From Rutidosis leptorrhynchoides (Eukaryota > Streptophyta > Magnoliopsida > Asterales > Asteraceae), in contig NC_092341.1 in assembly GCF_046630445.1 (NCBI RefSeq), positions 257,716,001-257,780,000 on the forward strand: a stretch of DNA of 64,000 nucleotides, in the 5' to 3' direction. The notes under the pieces are model-generated. The model was not told the DNA's origin. It made no database searches and worked only from the letters and a program-made list of their open reading frames with translations. Positions 1-10,913 of the stretch are shown in pieces. The translations under genes were made by a program, and so were the position numbers. Positions within the stretch are counted from its first letter, which is position 1. The number at the start of each line of letters is the position of its first letter.

Positions 1-861
1 TCTCATAATAATCTCTATATTCTCGTAGCCATTGATTATGTATCTAAATGGGCGGAAGCACAAGCTCTCCCAACTAACGATGCACGAGTTGTAGCCAACT
101 TTTTAAAACGTCTTTTTGCAAGGTTTGGAACACCGAAAGCTTTAATAAGTGATCGGGGAACTCATTTCTATAACAATCAACTTGAGAAAGTTCTCAAAAG
201 ATATGGAGTAACTCATAAAATCTCCACCGCATATCATCCACAAACAAGTGGACAAGTTGAAAATACCAACCGAGCTTTAAAACGTATTCTAGAGAAAACC
301 GTAGGATCAAATCCGAAGGAATGGTCCATTAAATTGGAGGATGCACTCTGGGCTTTTAGAACAGCCTACAAAACTCCAATTGGAACCACACCTTTTAGAC
401 TTGTTTATGGAAAAGCATGTCATCTTCCAGTAGAAATTGAACACAAAGCATTTTGGGCTTTGAAGACATGTAATCTTGATTTACATGAAGCCGGACGTCT
501 ACGATTAAGTCAACTAAACGAATTAGAAGAATTAAGACATGAAGCATACGAAAATTCGTTAATCTATAAGGAAAGAACGAAGAAATGGTATGATAAAAGA
601 ATCAGAAGTTTAAAAGAATTTAAAGAAGGAGACAGAGTTCTTCTTTTCAATTCACGATTCAAGCTATTTCCTGGAAAATTGAAATCAAGATGGTCTGGAC
701 CATTCATAGTCAAAAGAGTTTTCCCATACGGAACGATAGAATTAATAAATTCAAATGGAATTGAATTTAAAGTTAATGGTCACAGAGTTAAACATTACAT
801 AGATAGTCCAACGGAAGTTGACAACGAAGTTAATCACAATTTCGATACCACGGCTAACTAA
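1..861 (+). CDS. Integrase C-terminal part of Athila-type Pol, copy A
   Basis: Frame 1 is open from the first base to the stop at 859-861 (286 codons). The product would be the end of a retrotransposon integrase, which inserts element cDNA into host chromatin. The second catalytic aspartate is at residue 51 (in SDRGTHF) and the glutamate at residue 87 (in GQVEN), a DD35E spacing. The first aspartate lies just upstream of the window, judging from copy B. The C-terminal half carries the RWSGPF motif of the GPY/F module near residue 230. It differs from copy B by only a few residues (for example FYNN against FCNN, and RIRSL against RIRSS). Translation comes from an upstream gag-pol start, so the first Met in the window (334) is not a real start. 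Confidence 0.93.
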   Translation, partial: SHNNLYILVAIDYVSKWAEAQALPTNDARVVANFLKRLFARFGTPKALISDRGTHFYNNQLEKVLKRYGVTHKISTAYHPQTSGQVENTNRALKRILEKTVGSNPKEWSIKLEDALWAFRTAYKTPIGTTPFRLVYGKACHLPVEIEHKAFWALKTCNLDLHEAGRLRLSQLNELEELRHEAYENSLIYKERTKKWYDKRIRSLKEFKEGDRVLLFNSRFKLFPGKLKSRWSGPFIVKRVFPYGTIELINSNGIEFKVNGHRVKHYIDSPTEVDNEVNHNFDTTAN

Positions 862-869
862 GTGTGGGG
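860..869 (+). promoter_or_regulatory. PPT-like motif AAGTGTGGGG after pol (copy A)
   Basis: The motif overlaps the pol stop codon. The same decamer, with small changes, sits next to the 3' LTR (6642-6651, where one G is A) and at 5026-5035 and 5365-5374. AATGTGGGG is at 4706-4714. Copy B has the same series. A polypurine-tract role is inferred only for the LTR-adjacent copy. Confidence 0.45.
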
Positions 870-1000
870 CGAATCAAGTCTTTTAAGGATTTTATGTATT
901 TCTATTAGAGTTAGATTGTTTGTTTTCGTGTAGTTCTCGAAAATGGAACCCGAATGGTCTTTCCCTAGCAGACCCTAAAGAACTAGTCTTCTCCCCCCAT

Positions 1001-1022
1001 TCTGAATTTTTATTTTTTTTAG
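1001..1022 (+). other. Splice-acceptor-like tract before small ORF (copy A)
   Basis: A pyrimidine-rich stretch (CTTCTCCCCCC from about 988, then a run of T) ends in AG at 1021-1022, four bases before the ATG at 1026. Copy B has the same tract ending at 18060. It looks like a plant 3' splice site that could make a subgenomic mRNA for the small ORF. This is inference from sequence shape only. Confidence 0.4.
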
Positions 1023-1025
1023 GAA

Positions 1026-1442
1026 ATGAAGACTGCCTGTGAACTAAACCATGGTCTAATGCTACACGCTTTGATCACTAAACGTAATAATGACACATTT
1101 CCGAGTGAAATAGTATCAGTAATCAGAGAAAGAATGGACGGAGTTAGAAAAGAATCCAGATGCGAAGATAATAAGTTACAATTTGGTAAAGGAAAATCAA
1201 AATCTGCAGCAAAAAGAAGAGCACGACACCTAGAAAGATGTCACAAATGCGGAAAATGGTCACATGGAGGTAAATGTTCAAATAATCAAACCTATTCAAA
1301 CACCGAATTTGTTACTTTATGCAGAGACGGACCGTTCATATGTTTAGAAGAAAAAACACTGAATGCTCGAGGTTACGCCTATGTAGCCATGGAAAACCAA
1401 TTAAACCGACTATCTTATGAATGGGATAGATCATATAACTAA
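1026..1442 (+). CDS. Small zinc-knuckle-like accessory ORF, copy A
   Basis: This intact 138-codon ORF lies between pol and the env-position ORF, on the element's sense strand. The middle is very basic (KGKSKSAAKRRARHLER, about residues 55-71). A CHKCGKWSHGGKC cluster follows (about 72-84), reading C-X2-C-X4-H-X3-C, one residue shorter than the classic retroviral CCHC knuckle. This suggests nucleic-acid binding, but I do not recognise a named family. Copy B has the same ORF at 18072-18488 with about nine residue changes. By eye those are roughly ten non-synonymous and five synonymous base changes, so strong purifying selection is not evident. Exon-like borders (acceptor at 1022, GTAAGT donor at 1459) flank it. 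Confidence 0.6.
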   Translation: MKTACELNHGLMLHALITKRNNDTFPSEIVSVIRERMDGVRKESRCEDNKLQFGKGKSKSAAKRRARHLERCHKCGKWSHGGKCSNNQTYSNTEFVTLCRDGPFICLEEKTLNARGYAYVAMENQLNRLSYEWDRSYN

Positions 1443-1455
1443 GAATACTATCTCA

Positions 1456-1464
1456 CAGGTAAGT
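1456..1464 (+). other. Consensus splice-donor CAG|GTAAGT after small ORF
   Basis: CAGGTAAGT is a perfect match to the 5' splice-site consensus and lies 14 bases after the small ORF's stop. Copy B has CAGGTATGT at 18502-18510. A partner acceptor could be the CAG at 3241-3243. No transcript evidence is available here. Confidence 0.4.
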
Positions 1465-2376
1465 CTGTACAGTTTTTATTTTTTTATTTTTATTTTTAAC
1501 CTTTTGATAATAAACGCTAATTTGTTCGCTATAAAGTATTAAATTGGTATTGAATAAAATTAGGTTTGGCGACCGAAATTATTAATATCATTCAAAAATT
1601 TATTACATCACTGCGAAATTTAACGTTTATTCTTAAGGTATAAATATCTTTAATCAATCAACCCAAAATATTTTAAAAATTCGTCATGAGTTAAATTAGG
1701 TCATGGAACCGAAATTACTTTACCGAAAAGAGGGGCGCATGTTTTTGATAATATTTTATTGATTAAAGTGGGATAAAAGCCAAAAAGATTTTTAATTTTA
1801 TTTTTACCATGTTATAAAATTAATATAAAATCTTAAATTAATATTGTGCAATTTTTAAAATTAATATATTTAAAATTGTAAATATTTGAAAAATTAATAT
1901 TTTTAAGTTTGTATGTTTAAAAACAAAAATATAATATAAGTTTTGTGTGAATTTTTAATTTTTAAAATATGAATTTTTAATTTTATGCATTTTAAATTTA
2001 AGTGGTGTGAATTTAAAAACAAAAATTTACTTTATTTCGCTAAGTTAAAAATATGATTTTTAAAATTCGTCGTAAGTTGAAGACTAGGTCTTTGAACCGA
2101 AATTGCTTTACCCGAGGGAGGGACGAGAACTTTTATTATCATTATTTTTAATCTTATTGAATTAAAGTATGCCAAAAAAATTAAAAAAAAAAAAACCCAA
2201 AAATCTTAGCCTTTAAAACAATCGCTACAAAAAGACAAATTTTAAAATTTTGTCGAAGGACGGACTAGGACATCGATCCGAAACGACCTCATCCTAAAAC
2301 AAAGGAAAACAAAATTTTAAATTTATTTTATATTTGTTTTATAAGTTAAGGCTTATTAAAAAAAAAAAAAAAAAAA
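1465..2376 (+). other. AT-rich non-coding spacer, copy A
   Basis: About 0.9 kb with no supported ORF. It holds runs of T and A, repeated TTTTAATTTTT-like words and an A tract at 2358-2376. Copy B has the same spacer at 18511-19469 with many small indels, as expected for unconstrained DNA. Confidence 0.7.
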
Positions 2377-2378
2377 CG

Positions 2379-2452
2379 CCGCGACTCGCGGAGTTTGAAG
2401 AACAAAATCACCGCGACTCGCGGAGAGACCAAATTACAGAAAAAAATAAAAA
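2379..2452 (+). promoter_or_regulatory. Candidate internal promoter: paired CCGCGACTCGCGG plus TATA-like ATAAAAA
   Basis: Two perfect CCGCGACTCGCGG dyads lie at 2379-2391 and 2411-2423, 32 bp apart. The first is followed by GGAGTTTGAAGAA, exactly as in the LTR copy (7123-7150). ATAAAAA at 2446-2452 starts about 22 bp after the second dyad. In the LTR the TATAAAA starts about 22 bp after its second dyad (7192). The module is about 120 bp upstream of the ATG at 2567 of the putative env-position first exon. I infer an internal promoter derived from, or convergent with, U3. Copy B has lost this whole block. Confidence 0.45.
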
Positions 2453-2566
2453 CGTAAAGAACTGATCAGTCCACCCACAACCACACTCCAAACTGCGAAA
2501 AACACCCGAAAAACACACACGAAATTCGCAATTTTTGGCCATTTTCATCAAATCTTTTACAAAATC

Positions 2567-2608
2567 ATGTTAAGAAGGATGCTATCAAGGAATTACTCAA
2601 GAAAAACG
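2567..2608 (+). CDS. Putative short first exon of env-position ORF, copy A
   Basis: An ATG at 2567 opens 14 codons of basic, Arg/Ser-rich sequence that end at a donor-like ACG|GTAAAT (GT at 2609-2610). If unspliced, the frame closes a few codons later. The exon ends in phase 0, and the long ORF after the acceptor at 3243 also begins in phase 0, so splicing would join them in frame. Neither copy's long ORF has an ATG near its own start, which supports a missing upstream exon. Copy B has lost this exon in a deletion. Confidence 0.4.
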
Positions 2609-3243
2609 GTAAATTTCTACACCTAAACACCATTTAATCCGAAAATTAGTGTTCTTGAGCAATTTTATACCCAATTCGATTTTGATACTTTTTAGTGTAA
2701 TTATGCTTAAATTTCTTATGTATTATGCTTGTATAACTTAGATTAATGCTATTTAACATGATTAGAAGCCTTAAACTTCAAATTTTGAGTAATCTAGGTT
2801 TTGTGTTCTTGAGCAATTTGGGACTTTTTGATATAGACAGGTTATGGCCGATTGTTGTCATGAATTGTTGCTAAATTAAGTAGTGTAACATGTTTAGGTA
2901 GTTAAATGATCCAAACTTTGAGCCTAAACATGATTTTGAGAATTAAAGTGGACTTTTTCAAGTCTAAAATTCATGAACTTGATTTTTAAGAGATAATGCC
3001 ATTTGAAACTTGTTTAATTGCTAGTAATGATTATTTTGACATGTTATTTAAGTTGAATGCTTATGAACTTGGCGAACATTTTTGTATATGCTTATTTGAA
3101 AAAGTGTAGATTTGATAAAAATATGAAAATGAGCTTAAGTTTGATATAAGTTGAACATGTCATTGTAATTATTTTGATTGATGATTTTGCTGACACTAAT
3201 GCATATTTGGATGCACAAAAATTGTGTTTGATGTGTTTTGCAG
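2609..3243 (+). other. Putative intron before env-position ORF, copy A
   Basis: GT at 2609-2610 and AG at 3242-3243 enclose 635 nt of T-rich, ORF-free sequence ending TGATGTGTTTTGCAG. The acceptor is conserved in copy B (CAG at 19786-19788). The donor side is deleted there. Confidence 0.4.
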
Positions 3244-4588
3244 ACTGAAAGGGGTGAATCTTCATCCCAAGCTCGCAATGCTCCTGCTGAGAATACGGAA
3301 CAACAGGAGGTGGATAACTACTACAAACAAGATATACCTCATCCAGTCATGACATTTTCAGATATGCACTTGGAAGAGATGCACCCGAACTTGAGATTTG
3401 ACAGACGTTGGATAGATTATCCAAAATACCAAAGGGGTTTGCATACTCTTCATTCTAAAGCTGTTGAAGTACCTAGGGTAATAGAATGGGCACCGTTAGA
3501 AGCTGTAGAATTAGCCGGGCCAATTAGGGAATTACTTACACAGAGGTATGGTAATTCTACTTTTAACGATTGGGTACGTTTATTCAACATGCGTAGACCT
3601 GTATATAAAGTATGGTGTGAAGAATTATTGTGTAGTATAGAAATAAATGATCGGGTAGTTAGTTTAACCGATCGATCTTTTATTAGATTTTTGTTAGGAG
3701 GTTCGATGCGCCACATGTCTTTACTAGACATGGCTCAGGCTTTACGTATATATACGCCTGAGGAGTTAGCATCTGCCGATTGTAGAGGGTTGATATTAAA
3801 TGGTAGGAAAATTGATGAAAATTTTGATACGCATGGTGTATGGAGTCAAATGACTAGCCATCACCGATTTAAAGGGGGAAATTACTCTTATTTGGATATA
3901 GATAGAGCAGAGTTAAGAGTAATTCATAGGTTTTTAGCCAATTCGATTACACAACGAGGTAAGAATAAGGAAAAGGTAAATGAACAGGATTTGTTTTACC
4001 ACATGTGTATTCGAGACCCACAAAGCGCTGTAAGTATACCTTATTGTGTGTGTTATTATTTATCAGCTATGGTTAGGGGGATGAGACCGCATAGCATAAT
4101 AGGAGGTGGTATATTTATTACCTTGATTGCTGAATATCTCGGTGTGGATATAAGTCGGGGGGATTATTAATCGAAGAACTAGAACCCCGCGATACAATAG
4201 GTTTAAATGTATACCATGGTGCGAAGGTTTTGAAGAGGCGAAATAAGCCGCAGTACAATACCATGGTAGACATCCACAGGTTGAGAGAAACCAACAGCCA
4301 GGTAATGTGGGAGGAGGAAATGAAATGACAGAAATGCAAAGGTTTATAGCTTCACAAGAGTATGAAAATGCTAGACATCGAGCATTTGAAGATTGGAAAG
4401 TTCATCAAAACCAAATCATAGCTCATTGCCAACATGTAGGTAGAAACTATATTCCTACTCCATCGCCCGTATTTCCTCCCTGGTCTATAGAGATCCAACC
4501 ACCGTATCCTACGTATAACCCAGCCGAAGCATTTTATAACACATATGGTTATGCATGGAACCCCTACTGGTATCAGTATCATCCCTAG
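3244..4588 (+). pseudogene. Env-position ORF of Athila-type element, copy A, two frameshifts
   Basis: The region aligns with the intact copy B ORF at 19789-21135. It runs open to 4170, where a G tract has six G instead of seven (near 4157-4162), so the frame is lost. A second single-base loss near 4244 (AATAAGCC against AATAACGCC) follows, and the last part is readable from 4307 to the stop at 4588. The family resembles the downstream ORF of Athila elements, often annotated 'ATHILA ORF-1' or 'putative plant transposon protein' (from memory). I see no signal peptide and no clear transmembrane segment, so an envelope function is not supported. The C-terminal part is Tyr/Pro-rich (PPYPTYNPAEAFYNTYGYAW). 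The first amino acids of the readable frame come from the splice acceptor, not from an ATG. Confidence 0.75.
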
Positions 4589-6656
4589 TCTACTTAGTTT
4601 TATTTATTTTATAATTTGTAATGTTGATACATTTAATACTTATGTTGGAATTGTATTAGTTTTTATAATTTACAAATTTTTATTTTTAGATTTTAATAAT
4701 GTTTGAATGTGGGGTAATATACCACACTTCAAAAATATGTATATATGTTTGCAGTTTATCTTATGTACACAACAGGGTAAAACAACGCATTTTCAAAGAC
4801 TGGCATTAAGTTCAGCAAAAGCAACTAATTTTGACGACAAGATGCAAAATAAATGTGATATAACAACAAGACGGAATGAACAAATGATATGCACCATTTA
4901 TCATTCAGCAAACAAACGTCAATATGTTTGGAAACTTTGGTAAAATTTAATCATTTTCACACAAATCACCCTCAATAATTTAAATTGTTACTGATTTCTT
5001 GTAAATGAGGGCATTGCAAGATCTTAAGTGTGGGAAGTGGTTAAATTCTTTCGGATTTTAAAAATTTTTATCTTAAACACTTGGTTACCATTAAAAATAC
5101 TAGTAAAGTAGTAGTTGTATTAGAATCTAGTGCTCTCTGATAATAAAGAACAGCCCTAGTCTTATATACTGACTACCCAATTCTAGTAAAAATTTTCAAT
5201 TAAATGAACTCAAAATCATGTTTATACATATTTATGAACGATAAAACTAGGTGTTAACACCGAAATTATTGTTACCTTGGAAAGGACATAAATTGAGAAA
5301 CAAACCAAAATGTTAGAATTCATTTAAAATGGAATAGAGGACAATAAAAAGGAAAATAAAAGCCAAGTGTGGGAAAATTTACCAAGTTATTTTAAACATA
5401 TGTCACATATTTCTGTAACAAATAACTGAAAATACTTTTGCTTTGGACTAAACTAAACTGTTTTACCCGATGAAAGAAAAGAAGAGATGGATCTACACGA
5501 TGAATCAATTCCATCATTAAAAGGAAGTAAAGTCTTCCGAAAAAGAAACGCGCTTCTTGATTTAGGTCAGGAAGTTGTCGTCCAGACCAGCTGTAGGTTG
5601 ACGAAAAATCTAGAAAAGTCATCACTAAAATCAGCAGGAAATCCACGGACCTCAGCATAAAACAGGGTCGCCAAGTGGTCAGATTTATCCTAACCATGAG
5701 AAGGATTTATCTCGTAAAATGGGGGGGCACCGTGCAAATTAGCTGGATAAGACTAATGAATCAGATCCCCAGAAAGGATAATCTCCTTAAAGATTAAAAA
5801 TTAGCTTTTAAGACTGATATTACTCAATCCTTGAGATTGACCTTAAAGATTGAGAATTCAAACTCATGGAATTCAATGATATCTAAACTCGAGCTTGAAC
5901 GAGAAAATATTTTGATCAAAAAGTTACAAACCAATTTATTTTCTGAAAACCTATTTTCAATGCGTTCATTAACATTGAACGTAAAATCCTAGGAATTCAC
6001 CTGGAATTCATTAGGTCACCTGAACCAAATCGGGTGTCAACCGTAAGAACGGTGGTTGCATAGCATGGTCAAAGACAGGACCTTGTGCCAGACCGAAAAA
6101 TTATAAGGGTGAGCTTTACTATTGCTCCTACCAAGGATAGTAATTGCGTCCGACACGTTATAGACCATAATTAAAAGCATGTCAGGGGACATTGCCTTAA
6201 CAGTTGCTTGTTCAACGCTTTCCTTTACAACCGGACGGTAGTTTACCGAAAGGTAATATACGGAGCAAGTATACTGGACGTGTTGCTTTCCTAATACAAG
6301 GTTAGCAAGTGGGTGACACAAAACCGCAAGTGTTGAGCTAAAATTTTCAAATCTGAAACCCACCAAACCCACGAAAATATTTTGCAAACACCGGTGAAGG
6401 GTTATTCTGGAAAACTTATCTAGGGTAAAAGCTAGATTAAAATTTTCAAAAGATCAAATGTTTTCATAAAGATCCAATTTCCTTAATGGATCTAAATTTT
6501 ATAGTCATGTGGGACTGTAAACCATATCGTTACTACCATTGTTTATACCGCCATATAGAAATCACTGATGTACAAAGTGTGAAGAATAAAGAAGTGATTC
6601 TAGTATTTCAAGACTATATTGCTTGAGGACAAGCAACGCTCAAGTGTGAGAATATT
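4589..6656 (+). other. Non-coding 3' spacer with repeated PPT-like motifs, copy A
   Basis: About 2.1 kb between the env-position ORF and the 3' LTR, with only short chance ORFs. AAGTGTGGGA-type decamers occur at 5026-5035 and 5365-5374, AATGTGGGG at 4706-4714, and the LTR-adjacent copy AAGTGTGAGA is at 6642-6651. The sequence before 5026 (GAGGGCATTGCAAGATCTT) resembles the one before the terminal copy (GAGGACAAGCAACGCTC). The spacer is well conserved with copy B (21136-23215). Confidence 0.7.
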
Positions 6657-8650
6657 TGATAATGCTAAAAACGAACATATATTTCATAGCATTATTCCTC
6701 AAGAAAGACAAGCTTTTAGTTGCAATTGTTCTATTTAAGAGTGATATTCGTTTAAATAATAAAAGGTGAAGACAAAAGACAGATTCGACAAATTGAAGAC
6801 GCAAAGGTCCAAAAAGCTCAAAAGTACAAAATACAATCAAAGTGGTTCCAATTATTGATAAGAAACGTCTCGAAATTACAAGAGTACAAGATTCAAAACG
6901 CAAAGTACAAGATATAAAATAGTACGCAAGGACGTTCGAAAATCCGGAACCGGGACCAGAGTCAACTCTCAACGCTCGACGCAACGGACTAAAAATTACA
7001 AGTTAACTATGTATATAAATATAAAATAATATATAATTAATTATATTAATTATATATATTATATTTATAAAATAAATCGTCGGCAAACAAAGAGCCAAAG
7101 CTGGGTGAGCTGTAAAAACAAACTCCGCGACTCGCGGAGTTTGAAGAAGGAAAGGTCCGCGAGTCGCGGAGCCCCAAAAACTGAAACTGCCTATAAAAGC
7201 AAACGCAGTTCGACGTAAAAATATATCCATAATATCAATCTCTCTATCTATATACGTAGTATATATTTATATTTATATTTTAATTTTAATTTTAATTTTA
7301 ATTCTAATAATAAGGGTATGTTAGCGAATGTTGTAAGGGTGTAAGTCGAAATTCTGTCCGTGTAACGCTATGCTATTTTTAATCATTGTAAGTTATGTTC
7401 AACCTTTTTAATTTAATGTCTCGTAGCTAAGTTATTATTATGCTTATTTAATCCGAAGTAATCATGATGTTGGGCTAATTACTAAAATTGGGTAATTGGG
7501 CTTTGTACCATAATTGGGATTTGGACAAAAGAACGACACGTGTGAAAATTAGACTATGGGTTATTAATGGGCTTTATATTTGTTTAACTAAATGATAGTT
7601 TGTTAATTTTAATATAAAGATTTACAATTGGGCGTCCCTATAAATAACCATATACACTCGATCGGACACGATGGGCGGGGTATTTATATGTACTTATAAT
7701 CGTTCATTTAACCGGACACGGGAATGGATTAATAGCCACTAGAATTATTAAAACAGGGGTGAAATTATGTACAAGGACACTTGGCATAATTGTTAACAAA
7801 GTATTAAAACCTTGGGTTACACTCAGTCGACATCCTGGTGTAATTATTAAACAAAGTATTAAAATCTTGTTACAGTTTAAGTCCCCAATTAGTTGAAATA
7901 TTTGACTTCGGGTATAAGGATAATTTGACGTGGACACTCGCACTTTATATTTATGACTGATGGACTGTTATGGACAAAAACCAGACGGACATATTAAATA
8001 ATCCAGGACAAAGGACAATTAACCCATGGGCATAAAACTAAAATCAACACGTCAAACATCATGATTACGGAAGTTTAAATAAGCATAATTCTTTTATTTC
8101 ATATTTAATTTTCTTTATTTTATATTTAATTGCACTTCTAATTATCGCATTTTTATTTATTGTTATTGTATTTAATTGCACTTTTAATTATCGTACTTTT
8201 TAATTATCGCAAGTTTATTTTATCGCACTTTTATTATTCGCAATTTCATTATCGTTATTTACTTTACGCTTTAAATTAAGTCTTTTATTTATTTAATATT
8301 TTACATTTGGTTTTAACTGCGACTAAAGTTTTAAAATCGACAAACCGGTCATTAAACGTTAAAAACCCCCCTTTATAATAATAATATTACTTATATATAT
8401 ATTTGTATTTTTATAAATTAAACTAATATAGCGTTAAGCTTTGATTAAAAGATTTTCCATGTGGAACGAACCGGACTTACTAAAAACTACACTACTGTAC
8501 GATTAGGTACACTGCCTATAAGTGTTGTAGCAAGGTTTAAGTATATCCATTCAATAAATAAATAAATATCTTGAGTAAAATTGTATCGTATTTAATAGTA
8601 TTTCCTTGTAAAATTTAATAGTATTTTATACCCCTTAGCTTTAACTATCA
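6657..8650 (+). repeat. 3' LTR of Athila-type copy A
   Basis: The LTR starts TGATAATGC, as the copy B LTRs do at 8901 and 23216, and follows them for about 2 kb. The last 30 bases diverge but still end in CA at 8650. It carries paired CpG dyads (7123-7139, 7156-7170) and TATAAAA (7192-7198). Its substitutions and indels against the copy B LTRs show independent ageing. Confidence 0.9.
7123..7198 (+). promoter_or_regulatory. U3 promoter of copy A LTR: two palindromes and TATAAAA
   Basis: CTCCGCGACTCGCGGAG (7123-7139) is a perfect inverted repeat around one base. TCCGCGAGTCGCGGA (7156-7170) is its near-complement, 32 bp further on centre to centre. TATAAAA at 7192-7198 follows 22 bp later. The TATA role is inferred from sequence and position in the LTR. 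Confidence 0.6.
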
Positions 8651-8900
8651 CTTACCGATAGTCCCTGCTACTCAACCCACAGTATAGTTATCCGGACGCA
8701 GAGGATGCGTCATTCAATATTATACTCCATAATCAGTAGCACGTGGACCCACCATTCCAACTTAGTTGACCTCTGTCTCCGACCATTTTAACTTGGTCGA
8801 AACTACCACTATGTGCACATAAAAACTGGGATCACACAATCATGTAATGGGAACAGATATACACAATCTAAGGTCAGACCATCTTCCGAAAAATGGCAAC
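8651..8900. other. Unassigned 250-bp spacer between the two Athila copies
   Basis: No ORF or repeat is recognised. It is the left flank of copy B: the last five bases (GCAAC, 8896-8900) are the target site. The same host sequence resumes at 25205. Confidence 0.6.
8896..8900. repeat. Target site duplication GCAAC, left (copy B)
   Basis: GCAAC directly precedes the LTR's TG and is repeated exactly at 25205-25209 after the 3' LTR's CA. This defines the insertion to the base. Confidence 0.95.
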
Positions 8901-10887
8901 TGATAATGCTAAAAACGAACATATATTTCATAGCATTATTCCTCAAGAAAGACAAGCTTTTAGTTGCAATTGTTCTATTTACAAGTGATATTCGTTTAAA
9001 TAATAAAAGGTGAAGACAAAAGACAGATTCGACGATTTGAAGACGCAAACGACCAAAAAGCTCAAAAGAACAAAAGACAATCAAAAAGGTTCCAATTATT
9101 GATAAGAAACGTCTCGAAATCACAAGAGTACAAGATTCAAAACGCAAAGTACAAGATATTAAATTGTACGCGAGGACGTTCGAAAATCCGGAACCGGGAC
9201 TAGAGTCAACTCTTAACGCTCGACGCAACGGACTAAAAATTACAAGTTAACTATGTATATAAATATAATATAATATATAATTAATTATATTAATTATATA
9301 TATATTATATATATATATTTAAAACCGTCGGCAGCAGGAAACTCCAAGGGTGTAAACTGAAAATACCTCTCCGCGACTCGCGGAGTTTGAAGGCTATTTG
9401 GCCGCGAGTCGCGGAGCCCCAAAAATCATTCCTGGCTATAAATCAACCCGAATTCTGATCAAAATCATAATTTTATTTTCATCTCTCTCTCAATATATAC
9501 GAGTAATATATATTTATATTTATAATTTATATTTTAATTTTAATTATAATTCTAATAATAAGGGTATGTTAGCGAATGTTGTAAGGGTGTAAGTCGAAAT
9601 TCTGTCCGTGTAACGCTACGCTATTTTTAATCATTGTAAGTTATGTTCAACCTTTTTATATTAATGTCTCGTAGCTAAGTTATTATTATGCTTATTTAAA
9701 ACGAAGTAATCATGATGTTGGGCTAATTACTAAAATTGGGTAATTGGGCTTTGTACCATAATTGGGGTTTGGACAAAAGAACGACACTTGTGGAAACTAG
9801 ACTATGGGCTATTAATGGGCTTTATATTTGTTTAACTAAATGAAAGTTTGTTAATGTTAATATAAAGATTTACAATTGGGCGTCCCTATAAATTACCATA
9901 TACACTCGATCGGACACGATGGGCGGGGTATTTATATGTACGAATAATCGTTCATTTAACCGGACACGGGAATGGATTAATAGCCACTAGAATAATTAAA
10001 ACAGGGGTGAAATTACATTCAAGGGTAATTGGTGTAATTGTTAACAAAGTAGTAAAACCTTGGTTTACACGCAGTCGATAACCTGGTGTATTCATTAAAC
10101 AAAGTATTAAAACCTTGTTACAATTCGAATCCCCAATTAGTTGGAATATTTATCTTCGGGTATAATAATAATTTGACAAGGACACTTGCAATTTATATTT
10201 ATGACTGATGGACTGTTATGGACAAAAACCAGACGGACATATTGAATAATCCAGGACAAAGGACAATTAACCCATGGGCATAAAACTAAAATCAACACGT
10301 CAAACATCATGATTACGGAAGTTTAAATAAGCATAATTCTTTTATTTCATATTTAATTTCCTTTATTTTATATTTAATTGCACTTCTAATTATCGCATTT
10401 TTATTTTATTTTATCGCACTTTTAATTATCGTACTTTTTAATTATTGCAATTTAATTTTATCGCATTTTTATTATTTGCAATTTCATTATCGTTATTTAC
10501 TTTACGCTTTAATTTAAAGTCTTGTATTTATTTAATATTTTACATTAGGTTTTAGCTGCGACTAAAATCTTAAAATCGACAAACCGGTCATTAAACGGTA
10601 AAAACCCCTCTTTATAATAATAATATTACTTATATATATATTTGTATTTTTATAAAAGTAAACTAATATAGCGTTGAGCTTTGCTTAAAGATCTCCCTGT
10701 GGAACGAACCGGACTTACTAAAAACTACACTACTGTACGATTAGGTACACTGCCTATAAGTGTTGTAGCAAGGTTTAAGTATATCCATTCTATAAATAAA
10801 TAAATATCTTGTGTAAAATTGTATCGTATTTAATAGTATTTTCTGCGTAAAATATAAGCTATTTTATATACACCTCGCGAAACATCA
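8901..10887 (+). repeat. 5' LTR of copy B
   Basis: Begins TGATAATGC and ends AAACATCA. It is almost identical to 23216-25204. U3 holds the paired palindromes and TATA (9369-9443). Short ORFs within it are AT-rich chance ORFs. Confidence 0.96.
9369..9443 (+). promoter_or_regulatory. U3 promoter of copy B 5' LTR
   Basis: CTCCGCGACTCGCGGAG is at 9369-9385 and CCGCGAGTCGCGG at 9402-9414 (centres 31 bp apart). TATAAAT is at 9437-9443, 23 bp after the second dyad. The layout is the same as in copy A even though the sequence between the motifs differs. Confidence 0.6.
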
Positions 10888-10895
10888 AGTATTTT

Positions 10896-10913
10896 TGGCG
10901 CCGCTGCCGGGGA
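10896..10913 (+). promoter_or_regulatory. Primer binding site, tRNA-Asp type
   Basis: TGGCGCCGCTGCCGGGGA starts eight bases after the LTR end. It matches the complement of a plant tRNA-Asp 3' end (TGGCGCCGTTGCCGGGG, from memory) with one mismatch. A tRNA-Asp primer is typical of the Athila group. Confidence 0.85.

Larger units (their letters stand above)
1..8650 (+). mobile_element. Athila-type Ty3/Gypsy LTR retrotransposon, copy A (5' part outside window)
   Basis: The order integrase end, small zinc-knuckle ORF, env-position ORF, long spacer, LTR is the same as in complete copy B (8901-25204), and the two align along their whole common length. Copy A begins inside the integrase core at base 1, so its 5' LTR, gag, protease and RT lie upstream. 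It is a separate insertion: its LTR differs from those of copy B by many substitutions and indels, and its env-position ORF has two frameshifts. Its target duplication cannot be checked because the 5' end is missing. The Athila assignment rests on the protease, zinc-knuckle and tRNA-Asp PBS of sister copy B and on the extra 3' ORF. Confidence 0.9.

Noticed and set aside
3450..3731. Minus-strand ORFs opposite the env-position, Gag-Pol and other coding regions (for example 14104-14595, 32315-32590, 38332-38910)
   Set aside because: Each is a shadow of a real sense-strand ORF and has no independent domain.
3244..4588. Calling the Athila downstream ORF a true envelope glycoprotein
   Set aside because: No signal peptide, no clear membrane segment and no cleavage motif are visible. 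Only its position is env-like.
5392..6387. ORFs of about 100-116 codons on the minus strand in the Athila 3' spacer, conserved with 21951-22946
   Set aside because: Conservation equals that of the surrounding non-coding spacer between two copies of one family. There are no domains, and the plus-strand ORFs there overlap them.
6640..6984. Minus-strand ORF repeated in all three Athila LTRs (also 8809-9228 and 23199-23543)
   Set aside because: Its repetition only reflects LTR identity. It ends within the LTR edge, has no recognisable domain, and its start and end differ between copies with the flanks.
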